Of a stretch of DNA of 64,000 nt, positions 32,375 to 41,452 are shown in pieces; the first letter of the stretch is position 1; each line of letters opens with the position of its first letter. Source of the stretch: Streptomyces atratus (GTDB lineage: Bacteria > Actinomycetota > Actinomycetes > Streptomycetales > Streptomycetaceae). The DNA lies in the NCBI RefSeq assembly GCF_014648655.1, contig NZ_BMRN01000001.1, forward strand, positions 62,001 through 126,000, given 5' to 3'. The notes beneath the pieces are model-generated. The model was not told the DNA's origin and searched no databases. It saw only the letters and a program-made list of their open reading frames with translations. The position numbers and the translations under genes were made by a program.

Positions 32375-33856
32375 TTACCCACTGGTCATATGCTGGTCAG
32401 CCCTGTCTCGAACTTCGGTCCGAGGACCGCGCGCGGTCTCTGTCGCCCTGACCTCGCGGACCAGCAGGAGCGTGCACACCGTACCGATGGCCCCGGACCC
32501 CGCGACCACCAGATGCACGGGGACGAATTCGGCGGCCAGCCCGGCCAGCGCCATGCCGATGCCCTGGACCGTCATCAGCCCGGCGGTGAGCAGGGTCATG
32601 GCCCGGCCCCGCAGCTCCTCCGGTACGGCATCGACGAACCACTGGTCGAGGCCGATGATGTACGCCGCCCCCACCCCGGCCAGCGCAAGCGCCACCAGGG
32701 CCGGGACCATGCCGGGGCGGATCCCGTACAGCAGGAACGGCAGCAGCCCGGCGGCGGCGACCGGCAGCACGATCCGGGAGCGGATGTGCGGGGCCAGCAC
32801 AGCGCCCACGTACAACTCGGCGGCGATGTGCCCGACCGGCATCGCGCACATCAGCAGCCCGAGGGCGGCCGGGCCGAGACCCATCTCGTCCGCGTACGGG
32901 GCGGCGAGCGCCTCCGGTACGACGACGAACAGGGCGGGTACCCAGAACAGCAGCATCAGCGCGCGGATTCTGCGGTCGGCGAGGACGATGCGGGCCCCGG
33001 CCAGTGATTCCTTGAGCAGCGCGCCACCTCGGTCACCGCCGGTCCTGGCGGGCCGGTTGCGGGTGCCGAAGCGGAGCAGGGCCGCCGAGCAGAGGAACGT
33101 CCCGACGGTGATGGTGATCGCTCCGCGCGCGGACAGCGCGGCAAGCAGCACACCGCCGACACCGAAGCCGGTCAGCAGCGCGCTCTGCGAGACGATCCGC
33201 AGCAGCGAGCGGCCCAGTACGTAGAGGTCGCCCTCGCCGAGGATGTCGGTGAGCGCGGCCATCCGCGTCCCGGTGAAGACGGGCGACACGGAGGCGACGA
33301 GACAGCGCAGCGCGAGGAGGCCGCCGACCGGGGTGCCGGGCAGCACCATGACGGCGACGCAGCCCGCACAGATCAGATCGCAGGTGACGAGGACCCGGCG
33401 GGCCGGGTAGCGGTCGGCGACCCCGGAGAAGAGCGTGCCGCCGACGAGGTACGGCAGGAGGCCGAGCGCGAAGGTGAGGGCGCTGAGCAGGGGTGAGCCG
33501 GTGAGGTCGTAGACGAGGACGGTGAGGGCGAGCTCGCTGACGACTACGCCGAGGAGGGAGAGCAGATGCGCGGCAAAGACGGCCCGGAACTCCCGGACGG
33601 CGAAGACGGCGCGGTAGCCGCGGGACGTGCCCGGGGCGGGGCCGTCCGGAGTTGCGTCGGCAGCGGGAGCCGCGGCCCGGAGCGCGGGCGACGGGTTCGG
33701 GTCGATGGCGTCGGCGCGCTCCGTGGGCGGAGCCGAGGCCGGCGCCGGTCCGGCCGGACCGGCGTGCGCGGCGCGGGGCGCGGCTGACGGGTCGTGGGGC
33801 GAAGGAGCCGCCTCGTCGCGGGGGCCGCCCGCCGGGGTGGGGCTGAAGCTCGGCAT
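32375..33856 (-). CDS. MFS transporter, DHA/macrolide-efflux type
   Basis: 493 residues. A Pro/Ala-rich, probably cytoplasmic N-terminus of ~80 residues precedes about 12 TM helices starting AVFAVREFRAVFAAHLLSLLGVVVSELALTVLVYDLTGSPL. The loop GVADRYPARRVLVTCDL is the MFS motif A equivalent. Closest in feel to the MefA/enterobactin-exporter class of drug efflux proteins. ATG 33856. It is divergent from an ArsR-type regulator and immediately upstream of a MarR gene, so it is flanked by two possible regulators. Substrate unknown. Confidence 0.82.
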   Translation of the reverse strand: MPSFSPTPAGGPRDEAAPSPHDPSAAPRAAHAGPAGPAPASAPPTERADAIDPNPSPALRAAAPAADATPDGPAPGTSRGYRAVFAVREFRAVFAAHLLSLLGVVVSELALTVLVYDLTGSPLLSALTFALGLLPYLVGGTLFSGVADRYPARRVLVTCDLICAGCVAVMVLPGTPVGGLLALRCLVASVSPVFTGTRMAALTDILGEGDLYVLGRSLLRIVSQSALLTGFGVGGVLLAALSARGAITITVGTFLCSAALLRFGTRNRPARTGGDRGGALLKESLAGARIVLADRRIRALMLLFWVPALFVVVPEALAAPYADEMGLGPAALGLLMCAMPVGHIAAELYVGAVLAPHIRSRIVLPVAAAGLLPFLLYGIRPGMVPALVALALAGVGAAYIIGLDQWFVDAVPEELRGRAMTLLTAGLMTVQGIGMALAGLAAEFVPVHLVVAGSGAIGTVCTLLLVREVRATETARGPRTEVRDRADQHMTSG

Positions 33857-33930
33857 GGCCGCAGCTTGGAGGACCGGACCCGCCGCTCCGTAGACTTTCG
33901 GCTCACGCCGAATCTTCGCGGGGGCCGCCG

Positions 33931-34929
33931 ATGCCGTTCCATCTGCATTTCGATGAGAGCGATCTGCTCCGCTGCCGGTTCGCCCTCTCCCCGCTCTGGG
34001 AGACGCAGGCCGCGGTGCGCACCCTTCTGCGCCCCGGGCAGCACGGCTACCACCAGCCCTGGCTGAGGCGCATCCGGAGCGCCGCCGCGGGCCTCGATCT
34101 CGCACCGCTCCGGTTGCTGATGCCGGAGAGCGGGCACAACCCGGACTTTCTCAGCCCGCCGCCGGTCGGGCCCTATACCTCGTTCGAGGAGGAGATCGCC
34201 GGTGTGCGCGCCATCGATCCGCTGCTCATCCGTGAGGACCTGGCGCTGGCCCTCACCGACCAGCCGGGGGCGCTGGACTCCCCCGCCGGGCGGGCGATGC
34301 TCGCCGATCCCGCGCGGACACTGCGGGAGCTGGCCGCACTGATGGAGCAGGCCTGGCAGGTGCTGGTCGAGCCGGACTGGCCGAGGCTGCGCGCGCTGCT
34401 GGAGGCGGATATCGCGTACCACTCGCGCCGGCTCGCCGAGGTCGGCTTCGCCCGGCTGCTGGGCGAGCTGAGCCCCCAGCTGAGCTGGACGGACTCGACG
34501 CTCTCGCTGGTCGGGATGAGGGGGCGGCACTCCCGGGTGCTCGGCGGGCAGGGCCTCGTCCTGATGCCGAGCGTCTTCGCCTGGCCGGATGTGGTGAGCG
34601 GGTACGAGCCGCCCTGGCAGCCCGCGGTGATCTATCCGGCGCGCGGAATCGGCAGCCTGTGGACGCAGCCCGCGGACCGTACGCCACAGGCGCTCGCGCG
34701 GCTGCTCGGGCGAACGCGGGCCGATGTCCTGTGCGCGCTCGACGAACCGGCCGGGACGAGCGCCCTCGCGCACCGGCTGGGCCTCGCGCCCTCCTCCGTG
34801 TCGGAGCATCTGTCGGTGCTGCGCGCGGCGGGGCTGCTCACTTCGCGCCGGTACGGACATCAGGTGCTGTACGAGCGGACGCCGCTCGGGATCGCCCTGG
34901 CCGTGCCGGAGCACCGCGCGCCGGAGTGA
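33931..34929 (+). CDS. ArsR-type HTH regulator with DUF5937 domain
   Basis: 332 residues. Residues 1-240 are the DUF5937-like domain (MPFHLHFDESDLLRCRFALSPLWETQAAVRTLL...WQPAVIYPARGIGSLW). The C-terminus (~250-325) is an ArsR winged helix (LLGRTRADVLCALDEPAGTSALAHRLGLAPSSVSEHLSVLRAAGLLTSRRYGHQVLYERTPLG). No metal-binding cysteines are seen. Divergent from the MFS transporter, 74 nt apart, a typical regulator/efflux pair. Confidence 0.85.
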   Translation: MPFHLHFDESDLLRCRFALSPLWETQAAVRTLLRPGQHGYHQPWLRRIRSAAAGLDLAPLRLLMPESGHNPDFLSPPPVGPYTSFEEEIAGVRAIDPLLIREDLALALTDQPGALDSPAGRAMLADPARTLRELAALMEQAWQVLVEPDWPRLRALLEADIAYHSRRLAEVGFARLLGELSPQLSWTDSTLSLVGMRGRHSRVLGGQGLVLMPSVFAWPDVVSGYEPPWQPAVIYPARGIGSLWTQPADRTPQALARLLGRTRADVLCALDEPAGTSALAHRLGLAPSSVSEHLSVLRAAGLLTSRRYGHQVLYERTPLGIALAVPEHRAPE

Positions 34930-34965
34930 GACGAGCCCCCGGCCGGGTGGGGCCGGGGGCTCGTC
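34930..34965. terminator. bidirectional terminator
   Basis: Perfect 15-bp stem (GACGAGCCCCCGGCC) with loop GGGTGG between convergent genes, starting right at the ArsR-type stop. Confidence 0.88.
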
Positions 34966-34988
34966 GGGTCACGGGAACGGACGGGGCG

Positions 34989-35282
34989 TCAGTCCGCGAG
35001 GTACCGCTCGACCGTCTCGACCTTGGAGGTCAGGCCATCGGTGACACCGGGGCGGATGTCGGCCTTCAGTACGAGGGAGACGCGTCCGGCGCGGGCCTCG
35101 ACGGCGGCGACGGCCCGCTTGACGACGTCCATGACCTCGTCCCACTCACCCTCGATGGAGGTGAACATGGCGTCCGTGCGGTTGGGCAGCCCGGACTCGC
35201 GGACGACCCGGACGGCGTCGGCGACGTACTCGCCGACGTCCTCACCGACGCCCAGCGGGCTGACCGAGAACGCGACGATCAT
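34989..35282 (-). CDS. MTH1187/YkoF-type thiamine-binding-like protein
   Basis: 97 residues with the family pattern [58 protein letters not shown]. Members are small ferredoxin-like tetramers, some of which bind thiamine-like ligands. ATG 35282 overlaps the stop of the upstream DUF3817 gene (ATGA). Role in Streptomyces unknown. Confidence 0.85.
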   Translation of the reverse strand: MIVAFSVSPLGVGEDVGEYVADAVRVVRESGLPNRTDAMFTSIEGEWDEVMDVVKRAVAAVEARAGRVSLVLKADIRPGVTDGLTSKVETVERYLAD

Positions 35283-35629
35283 GCGCTGACCACGCCTTCC
35301 CGGCGGGCGCGGGCGGCGATGACGTCGTCGGCCTCGTAGCGCTTGAGCACCTTGTCGCCGTACAGCCCGCCGAACGGCAGCAGCGCGAGCAGGAAGAAGA
35401 ACGCGACGCGCTTCAGCGGCCACTTGGTCTTGGACCAGACGTCGAGCAGCAGGACGGCGTAGATCACGAAGAGCACACCGTGGATGATGCCGAGCGGCAT
35501 CATCAGGAAGTCGATGTCGGAGACCCGGCTGAGAATCGAGCCAAAGATGATCAGCGCAGGGAAGGAGAGCGCCTCGGGAATCGAGATGAGGCGCAGCCGG
35601 TGCAGGGCGGTAGCGGTCTTGATGTCCAC
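35279..35629 (-). CDS. DUF3817 membrane protein
   Basis: 116 residues with three TM helices ([55 protein letters not shown]). It carries the same [22 protein letters not shown] hallmark as the gene at 31458-31790. GTG 35629 follows a plausible GGTGCCCTC leader. Coupled by 4-nt overlap to the MTH1187-type gene. Confidence 0.85.
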   Translation of the reverse strand: MDIKTATALHRLRLISIPEALSFPALIIFGSILSRVSDIDFLMMPLGIIHGVLFVIYAVLLLDVWSKTKWPLKRVAFFFLLALLPFGGLYGDKVLKRYEADDVIAARARREGVVSA

Positions 35630-35909
35630 GAGGGCACCTTCGGTGGGAGGATCGTGACAGCTTGTGAATACAGGCACAAGCGGAACCCATTGTGGCATCG
35701 GCACGGGCGGCGCTCAGTACCGGGGCCGTATGTGTCCGGTCACGTGCCGCCGCCGGGCCCCGGCCCGTTCCGTCGTCGCCCCGTGCGGGATACGTCCCGA
35801 TTCCGTCCGGGTCCCGTACCGGATGCGTATCAGGGGCGGTTCAGGGTGCCGCTTCCTCCCCAGGGCCCTGTCCCGGCCGGGGCCGGGCCGATACCGTCGG
35901 TCCGTGGCA

Positions 35910-36542
35910 ATGTTCCGACTCCAAGGCAGCAGAACGCTCGCCGTCGACCTGGCCGGCGACGCCGTCAAGGCGAAGAACGGCTCGATGGTCGCGTACGACG
36001 GCCGGATGACGTTCAAGAAGATGACCGGCGGCGGCGACGGCCTGCGCGGCATGGTGACCCGCCGGCTGACCGGCGAGCAGATGACCGTGATGGAGGTGAC
36101 CGGGCAGGGCACCTGTTACTTCGCCGACCGCGCGAGCGAGATCAGCCTCGTCTCGCTGCACGGCGACAAGCTCCATGTCGAGGCGAGCAACCTGCTCTGC
36201 ACCGACGCCGGGCTGCGCACCGGAACCACCTTCACCGGCCTGCGCGGCGGGGCGACGGGCAACGGCCTGTTCACCACCACCGTCGAGGGCACCGGGCAGG
36301 TGGCGATCATGTCGGACGGTTCGGCAGTGGCGCTGCGGGTCTCGGCCCAGTACCCGCTGTTCGTCGACCCCGGCGCCTACATCGCGCATCAGGGCAATCT
36401 GCAACAGCACTTCCAGTCCGGGGTGAACTTCCGGACGCTGATGGGCGAGGGCTCGGGCGAGTCCTTCCAGATCCGGTTCGAGGGCGAGGGACTCGTCTAC
36501 GTGCAGCCGAGCGAGCGGAACACCATCGGGGGCGATGTCTGA
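35910..36542 (+). CDS. AIM24-family protein 1
   Basis: 210 residues of the AIM24/TRAP-like beta-helix family (DUF124): repeated G-rich strands such as VKAKNGSMVAYDGRMTFKKM, GQGTCYFADRASEISLVSL, GTGQVAIMSDGS and SGESFQIRFEGEGLVYVQPSER. A GTG six bases upstream (35904) is an alternative start. First of three consecutive AIM24 genes; its stop overlaps the next ATG by one base. Cytoplasmic by lack of a signal; cellular role unknown in bacteria. Confidence 0.85.
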   Translation: MFRLQGSRTLAVDLAGDAVKAKNGSMVAYDGRMTFKKMTGGGDGLRGMVTRRLTGEQMTVMEVTGQGTCYFADRASEISLVSLHGDKLHVEASNLLCTDAGLRTGTTFTGLRGGATGNGLFTTTVEGTGQVAIMSDGSAVALRVSAQYPLFVDPGAYIAHQGNLQQHFQSGVNFRTLMGEGSGESFQIRFEGEGLVYVQPSERNTIGGDV

Positions 36543-37192
36543 TGCCGTTCCGTGAGATCAACTCGAAGATGGTCGAGGCGACGGTCCTCCCCGGCCAGAA
36601 GATGTACAGCCAGCGCGGCGCGATGCTCGCGTACCGCGGCGAGGTGTCGTTCACGCCGAACATCCAGGGCGGCCAGGGGGGCGTGATGTCGATGATCGGC
36701 CGCCGGGTGGCGGGCGAGGCGACCCCGCTGATGACGGTGGAGGGCAGCGGAACGGTGATGTTCGGCCACGGCGGTCATCACATCCAGGTGATCAACCTGT
36801 CCGGCGACACCCTGTACGTGGAGGCCGACCGGCTGCTCGCCTTCGACGGGACGCTGGAGCAGGGCACGATGTTCATGGGTTCGCAGGGCGGAGTGATGGG
36901 CATGGTGCGCGGCCAGGTGACCGGGCAGGGTCTGTTCACCACCACCCTCAAGGGTCATGGCGCGGTCGCGGTGATGGCCCACGGCGGGGTGATCGAGCTG
37001 CCGATCACGCCGGGCCGCGAGGTGCATGTGGACCCGCAGGCGTATGTCGCCCACCACGGCGACGTACGCAACAAGCTCTCCACCGCGCTCGGCTGGCGCG
37101 ACATGGTGGGTCGCGGCTCCGGCGAGGCGTTCCAGCTGGAGCTGAGCGGCAGTGGCGCGGTGTACGTCCAGGCCTCGGAGGAGAAGCTGTGA
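36542..37192 (+). CDS. AIM24-family protein 2
   Basis: 216 residues. Same beta-repeat pattern: VEATVLPGQKMYSQRGAMLAYRGEVSFTPN, GSGTVMFGHGGHHIQVINLSGDTLYVEADRLLAFDGTL, GHGAVAVMAHGGVIELPI and GSGEAFQLELSGSGAVYVQASE. Met- and Gly-rich centre (GGVMSMIGRR, MFMGSQGGVMGMVRG). Starts on the last base of the previous stop (TGATG) and ends in a GTGA overlap with the third gene, so the three products are made together. Confidence 0.87.
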   Translation: MPFREINSKMVEATVLPGQKMYSQRGAMLAYRGEVSFTPNIQGGQGGVMSMIGRRVAGEATPLMTVEGSGTVMFGHGGHHIQVINLSGDTLYVEADRLLAFDGTLEQGTMFMGSQGGVMGMVRGQVTGQGLFTTTLKGHGAVAVMAHGGVIELPITPGREVHVDPQAYVAHHGDVRNKLSTALGWRDMVGRGSGEAFQLELSGSGAVYVQASEEKL

Positions 37193-37953
37193 GCGCGCCC
37201 GTGGTCTTCGACCCGATGACGCTGCCGTCGGACGACAACGTCAACTCGTACACCTTCTGCGTGGAACTCAAGGGGAGCCAGTGGTTCCTGCAGAAGGGCA
37301 AGATGATCGCCTATTACGGGCGGATCGAGTTCAACGGCATCGGCCACGGCCGCTTCGAGCGGCTGATCCGTACGAGCTTCCACTCGCCGCTGCACGCGAG
37401 CGACTGGGTGGTGGCCGAAGGCAGCGGCAAGATGCTCCTCGCCGACCGTGCCTTCGACGTGAACTCGTACGACCTGGAGGACGGGAATCTGACGATCCGG
37501 TCCGGCAACCTCCTCGCGTACCAGCCGACCCTGGCACTCAAGCAGTCCATCGTGCCGGGCTTTCTCACGCTGATCGGTACGGGGAAGTTCGTGGCCGCGT
37601 CCAACGGTCCGGTGGTCTTCATGGAGCCGCCGCTGCGGGTCGATCCGCAGGCGCTGGTGGGCTGGGCGGACTGCCCCTCGCCGTGCCACCACTACGACCA
37701 CGGCTATATGACGGGCGTGATGGGCGGGCTCAGGTCGCTGACCGGGATCGGCGGGACGTCGGGCGAGGAGCACCAGTTCGAGTTCGTCGGGGCGGGTACG
37801 GTGCTGCTCCAGTCGACCGAGATCCTGATGCCCGAGCAGCCGACGGGGGCGACGCCGGCGCAGGCCGGGGTGCCGAGTGGCGCGGGTCAACCTGGCTCCG
37901 CACCCCGTCTGCCCGGTCAGCTCGGGGACCTCCAACGCCGCTTCGGTTTGTGA
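37189..37953 (+). CDS. AIM24-family protein 3
   Basis: 254 residues with a more divergent AIM24 fold (FCVELKGSQWFLQKGKMIAYYGRIEFNG, EGSGKMLLADRAFDVNSYDLEDGNLTIRSGNLLAYQPTL, EEHQFEFVGAGTVLLQSTEILMPE). It ends in a Pro/Gly-rich tail (~215-254). Possible metal-binding cluster CPSPCHHYDHGY around residue 165. GTG 37189 overlaps the previous stop. Perhaps a hetero-oligomer with the two partners (inference). Confidence 0.85.
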   Translation: MSAPVVFDPMTLPSDDNVNSYTFCVELKGSQWFLQKGKMIAYYGRIEFNGIGHGRFERLIRTSFHSPLHASDWVVAEGSGKMLLADRAFDVNSYDLEDGNLTIRSGNLLAYQPTLALKQSIVPGFLTLIGTGKFVAASNGPVVFMEPPLRVDPQALVGWADCPSPCHHYDHGYMTGVMGGLRSLTGIGGTSGEEHQFEFVGAGTVLLQSTEILMPEQPTGATPAQAGVPSGAGQPGSAPRLPGQLGDLQRRFGL

Positions 37954-38068
37954 ACGGTAGTCTGCGGAGTGTGACGTCGAACGCCTGCACCCCGCACCCG
38001 GGGCCGTCTCAGGGCGTCACACTCCCCCACCTTCGTCCAGCTTTCAACTTCTTAGGTAGAATCCATAC

Positions 38069-38545
38069 ATGGAGACCGAGACGGCCACTCGCTGGCTGAA
38101 CGACGCGGAGCAGTGCGCCTGGCGCACCCACCTGGACGTCAGCAGGCTGCTGATGCACCAGCTGGAGAAGGACCTCCAGCCGTTCGGCCTGACCAACAAC
38201 GACTACGAGATCCTGGTCAACCTCTCGGAGTCGGACGACCAGCGCATGCGAATGAGCGACCTCGCCACCGCGACGTTGCAGTCCAAGAGCAGGCTCTCGC
38301 ACCAGATCACCCGCATGGAGAGCGCGGGACTGGTCCGCAGGGAGAACTGCGAGTCGGACCGGCGCGGACTGTACGCGGTCCTCACCGATGAGGGTGCGGA
38401 GACGATGCGGAAGGTGGCGCCCCACCACGTGGCGTCGGTGCGCAAGCACTTCATGGACCTGTTGACGCCGGAGGCACTGGCGGACCTGCACGCGGCACTG
38501 GCACCGGTCGCGGATCATCTGCGGGGGCGCCGCGGCAAGGTGTGA
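38069..38545 (+). CDS. absC: MarR-family regulator, AbsC ortholog
   Basis: 158 residues. Winged-helix: LEKDLQPFGLTNNDYEILVNLSESDDQRMRMSDLATATLQSKSRLSHQITRMESAGLVRRENCESDRRGLYAVLTDEG. Length and neighbourhood (next to AIM24 genes and the two-component pair) match S. coelicolor AbsC, a zinc-responsive MarR-like regulator of antibiotic production (recalled literature). Histidines and acidic residues in the C-terminal half (APHHVASVRKHFMDLL) could contribute metal ligands. ATG 38069. The symbol is by recalled synteny and should be treated as likely rather than proven. Confidence 0.75.
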   Translation: METETATRWLNDAEQCAWRTHLDVSRLLMHQLEKDLQPFGLTNNDYEILVNLSESDDQRMRMSDLATATLQSKSRLSHQITRMESAGLVRRENCESDRRGLYAVLTDEGAETMRKVAPHHVASVRKHFMDLLTPEALADLHAALAPVADHLRGRRGKV

Positions 38546-38566
38546 CCTGCGCGGCGGGGGCGGTGT

Positions 38567-40039
38567 TCAACCGGCGCTCGGCAGCCACAGCTCGAACCGT
38601 GCGCCGCCCTCCGGCGCACCGTCCACCGTCAGCCGGCCGCCGTGCCGGGCCGCGACGTCACGGGCGATGGCCAGGCCGAGACCGGCGCCGCCCTCGTCCC
38701 GTGTACGGGCGTCGTCGAGGCGTACGAAACGTTCGAAGATCCGCTCGCGCTGGTCCGGCGGCACCCCCGTACCGTCATCGGTGACGGCGACGACCACGCC
38801 GCCCCGCTCCGCACGCAGCGAGACCGCCACCGCGCGCTCCGCATGACGCTCGGCGTTGTCCAGCAGATTGCCGATCACCCGCGCCAACTGCCCACGCGAG
38901 CCGGCCACTTCGAACACACCGGAGTCCGGCACGGACACCGCCACCGGAATCCGGTCGCCGGTGCGCTGCGAGACCTCCTCATGGACCAGCGCGCCCAGGT
39001 CCAGCGTCGTACGCCCCGGCCGCTCCCCCGCGTCCAGCCGGGCCAGCAGCAGCAGATCGGCTGCCAGCGCCTGCAACCGTACGGTGTCGGCGACAGCGCC
39101 CGGCACGTCCAGCAGCTCCGGATGCGCGGCACCCACCTCCAGCTGGGTGCGCAGGGAGGCGATCGGGCTGCGCAGTTCGTGCGAGGCGTCCGCCACGAAG
39201 CGCCGCTGCCGGTCCACCGATGCCTCGAGGGCCGTCAGGGTCTCGTTGGTGGTACGGGCCAGCCGGGCGATCTCGTCGCGCGAACCGGGCTCCGGCACCC
39301 GTCGGCTCAGATCCTCGGACGCGGTGATCGCGGCCATCTCGCGCCGGATTCCCTCGACCGGACGCAGCGCCCGCCGGGTCACCAGCCAGGTGACCCCGGC
39401 GACGACGAGCAGCAGCACCGGCAGCCCGATCAGCATCGCCCCGCGCACAGTGCCCACGGCCTCCTGCTCGGCGGCCAGCGGGGCGCCCGCGTGGACGGTC
39501 AGGGTCACCCCGGCCGATGTGGTCGCCCGGACCGACGCGAAGCGGTAGTCGGCCGTGTCCCCGTCGACAGTGGCGGTGCCGTTGCTGAAGTCCGGGTCAC
39601 CGGAGTCGACTTCACCGCGGCCCGGGATGCCGTGACCGCCGTTGTCGTCGTCGCGCCCGTTGTCATCGCGTCCGTCGTCGTCGCTTCCGTCGTCGCCGGA
39701 ACCGGTGGAGCTTTCCGCGGCCGGTGACGGGGCCGGCCCGACCTGGTCCGTACCGGTGCCGGAGATCGCCTCCAGGTCCTTGGAGACGGCCACCACGCGC
39801 CCGTCCTCGTCGGTCACCTGGACCGGATGGTCCTCCTCCTCGCGCATCTCCAGCCGGTCGTACGGCACATCGAGGGCCAGCTGCCCGGCCACCTCACGGG
39901 CCGCCACCTCGGCCTGCAGCCCCGCCTGGTCGGTGAGGTTGGCGCGCAGGACGAGAAGTACGGCGAGCCCGGCGCCGACCAGTGCGACCGCGACCACGAC
40001 CGTGGCACCGAGTGCGGCCCTGGCCCGTACCGATCTCAC
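38567..40039 (-). CDS. sensor histidine kinase with acidic extracytoplasmic loop
   Basis: 490 residues. TM1 ~11-31, extracytoplasmic domain ~32-200, TM2 ~201-222, HAMP ~223-280, HisKA with His287 (FVADASHELRSPIASLRTQL), and HATPase_c (VIGNLLDNAERHA, VTDDGTGVPPDQRERIFERF, GAGLGLAIARDVAARHGG). Residues ~114-133 of the sensor loop are an Asp-rich low-complexity stretch (DDGSDDDGRDDNGRDDDNGG), suggestive of cation or polycation sensing. Its start overlaps the response-regulator stop by 4 nt. Partner of the OmpR-type regulator; PepSY protein is a candidate target. Confidence 0.9.
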   Translation of the reverse strand: MRSVRARAALGATVVVAVALVGAGLAVLLVLRANLTDQAGLQAEVAAREVAGQLALDVPYDRLEMREEEDHPVQVTDEDGRVVAVSKDLEAISGTGTDQVGPAPSPAAESSTGSGDDGSDDDGRDDNGRDDDNGGHGIPGRGEVDSGDPDFSNGTATVDGDTADYRFASVRATTSAGVTLTVHAGAPLAAEQEAVGTVRGAMLIGLPVLLLVVAGVTWLVTRRALRPVEGIRREMAAITASEDLSRRVPEPGSRDEIARLARTTNETLTALEASVDRQRRFVADASHELRSPIASLRTQLEVGAAHPELLDVPGAVADTVRLQALAADLLLLARLDAGERPGRTTLDLGALVHEEVSQRTGDRIPVAVSVPDSGVFEVAGSRGQLARVIGNLLDNAERHAERAVAVSLRAERGGVVVAVTDDGTGVPPDQRERIFERFVRLDDARTRDEGGAGLGLAIARDVAARHGGRLTVDGAPEGGARFELWLPSAG

Positions 40040-40698
40040 AACGCCTCCAGCCGGTATCCGGCGCCGCGCACCGTACGGATGGCGGCCGCGCCGAGCTTGC
40101 GCCGCAGCGCACTGACGTACACCTCGACGATGTTCGGGTCGCCGTCGTAGGCGAAGTCCCAGACGTGTTCCAGGATGTCCGCCTTGCTCACCACCTGCCC
40201 GGACCGCAACACAAGTTGTTCGAGCACCGCGAACTCCTTGGTGGTGAGGGTGATTTCGGCCGAGCCGAGGTGCACCCGGCGAGCGGCGGTGTCCATGCGC
40301 AGGGAGCCGACGGTGACCACCGGCGAGCCGGAACCGCCGCCCCGGCGCCGCAGCAGCGCCCGGATCCTGGCCACCAGCACGACGTACGAGAAGGGCTTGG
40401 TCAGGTAGTCGTCGGCCCCGGTGTCGAGGCCCTCCGCCTCGTCGTACTCCCCGTCCTTCGCCGTCAGCATCAGGATCGGCATCTCATGGCCCGCGGCGCG
40501 CAGGGCGGCACAGACCCGGTAGCCGTTCATCCCGGGCAGCATGATGTCGAGGACGACGAGGTCGTACGCCCCCTCGGCCGCCCGGTGCAGCCCTTCGAGA
40601 CCGTCGTGCACGACATCCACGGCGAAGCCCTCGGCGGCGAGTCCCCCGGCCAGGGACATCGCCAGCCGCTTCTCGTCCTCCACGATCAACAGGCGCAT
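40036..40698 (-). CDS. OmpR/PhoP-family response regulator
   Basis: 220 residues. Receiver with acidic VEDE, phospho-acceptor Asp51 (DLVVLDIMLPGMNGY) and Lys in LTKPFSYVVL. C-terminal OmpR winged helix (VHLGSAEITLTTKEFAVLEQLVLRSGQVVSKADILEHVWD...NIVEVYVSALRRKLG). ATG 40698 is preferred to the GTG two codons upstream. First gene of the pair and divergent from a PepSY gene; direct CTTCAGG repeats between them are the likely binding site. Confidence 0.92.
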   Translation of the reverse strand: MRLLIVEDEKRLAMSLAGGLAAEGFAVDVVHDGLEGLHRAAEGAYDLVVLDIMLPGMNGYRVCAALRAAGHEMPILMLTAKDGEYDEAEGLDTGADDYLTKPFSYVVLVARIRALLRRRGGGSGSPVVTVGSLRMDTAARRVHLGSAEITLTTKEFAVLEQLVLRSGQVVSKADILEHVWDFAYDGDPNIVEVYVSALRRKLGAAAIRTVRGAGYRLEAL

Positions 40699-40732
40699 AC
40701 ACACAGGGTCGCAAACGGAACCTGAAGACGGC

Positions 40733-40759
40733 TTCAGGTGGCTTCAGGCTGCGTTCAGC
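40733..40759. promoter_or_regulatory. direct TTCAG repeats, response-regulator box
   Basis: TTCAG occurs at 40733, 40743 and 40754 (first bases at 40733/40743/40754, within GGCTTCAGG, GGCTTCAGG and GCGTTCAGC), one helical turn apart (10 and 11 nt). An inverted CCTGAAG lies just upstream at 40721-40727. This layout is typical for OmpR/PhoP-type regulators and sits between the regulator gene and the PepSY gene. Confidence 0.65.
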
Positions 40760-40816
40760 ATCACCCGGGCAATGTGGACCTTGTCGAAACCGGCCACCCG
40801 AACAGGGAGGAACCTT

Positions 40817-41431
40817 ATGAAGCGCAAGATCGCCATCGCCGCCGTCACCGCGGCCGTGCTCGTCGGCGGCACAGCCGCCACGGCCGTCGCCTTCTCGGAC
40901 GACGACAGCCACGACCGCGGCACCAGGAGCAGCGCGGCGGGCGGCAGCCCCGCCCGCGTCGACGTCGGGGACGCGACCGCGGCCGCCGTCGGGGCCGTTC
41001 CGGGCACGGTCACCGAGGCCGAGCTGGACGACGAGGACGGCGGGCCGGTCTGGGAGCTCGATGTGTACGGCTCCGACAAGGTCTGGCACGACGTGACCGT
41101 GGACGCGGGCAACGGCAAGGTGCTCGGCAAGCACGTCTCCGACGACAACGACGGCGATCGCGACCGGCATGCACCCAGGTCGGCCCCCGTCTCGCTGGAC
41201 GCGGCGGTCGACGCCGCGCTCAAGGCGACGCCCGGGACCGTGACGTCGATCGAACTGGACGACAGCGACGGCCGGAGCGGCGGGGCGCTGCACTGGGAGG
41301 TCGACGTCCGGGGCAAGGACGGCAAGCAGCACGAGCTGAACGTCGACGCGAAGACGGCCAAGGTCACAGTGGATCGGTCGGACGACGGCGACGACGACGA
41401 CCGCCACGGGGACGACGGAGCTGACGACTGA
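40817..41431 (+). CDS. exported PepSY-domain protein (two PepSY units)
   Basis: 204 residues. Signal peptide MKRKIAIAAVTAAVLVGGTAATAVAF, then an acidic linker and two PepSY repeats (~55-110 and ~125-185): AAAVGAVPGTVTEAELDDEDGGPVWELDVYG...KVLGKH and AVDAALKATPGTVTSIELDDSD...HWEVDVRGKDGKQHELNVDAKTAKV. The C-terminus is Asp/His-rich. PepSY domains are thought to inhibit proteases or serve as periplasmic sensors. ATG 40817 follows GGGAGGAACCTT. Divergent from the two-component genes and probably controlled by them. Confidence 0.88.
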   Translation: MKRKIAIAAVTAAVLVGGTAATAVAFSDDDSHDRGTRSSAAGGSPARVDVGDATAAAVGAVPGTVTEAELDDEDGGPVWELDVYGSDKVWHDVTVDAGNGKVLGKHVSDDNDGDRDRHAPRSAPVSLDAAVDAALKATPGTVTSIELDDSDGRSGGALHWEVDVRGKDGKQHELNVDAKTAKVTVDRSDDGDDDDRHGDDGADD

Positions 41432-41452
41432 CGGCGCCTGCTCGGCGGACCG

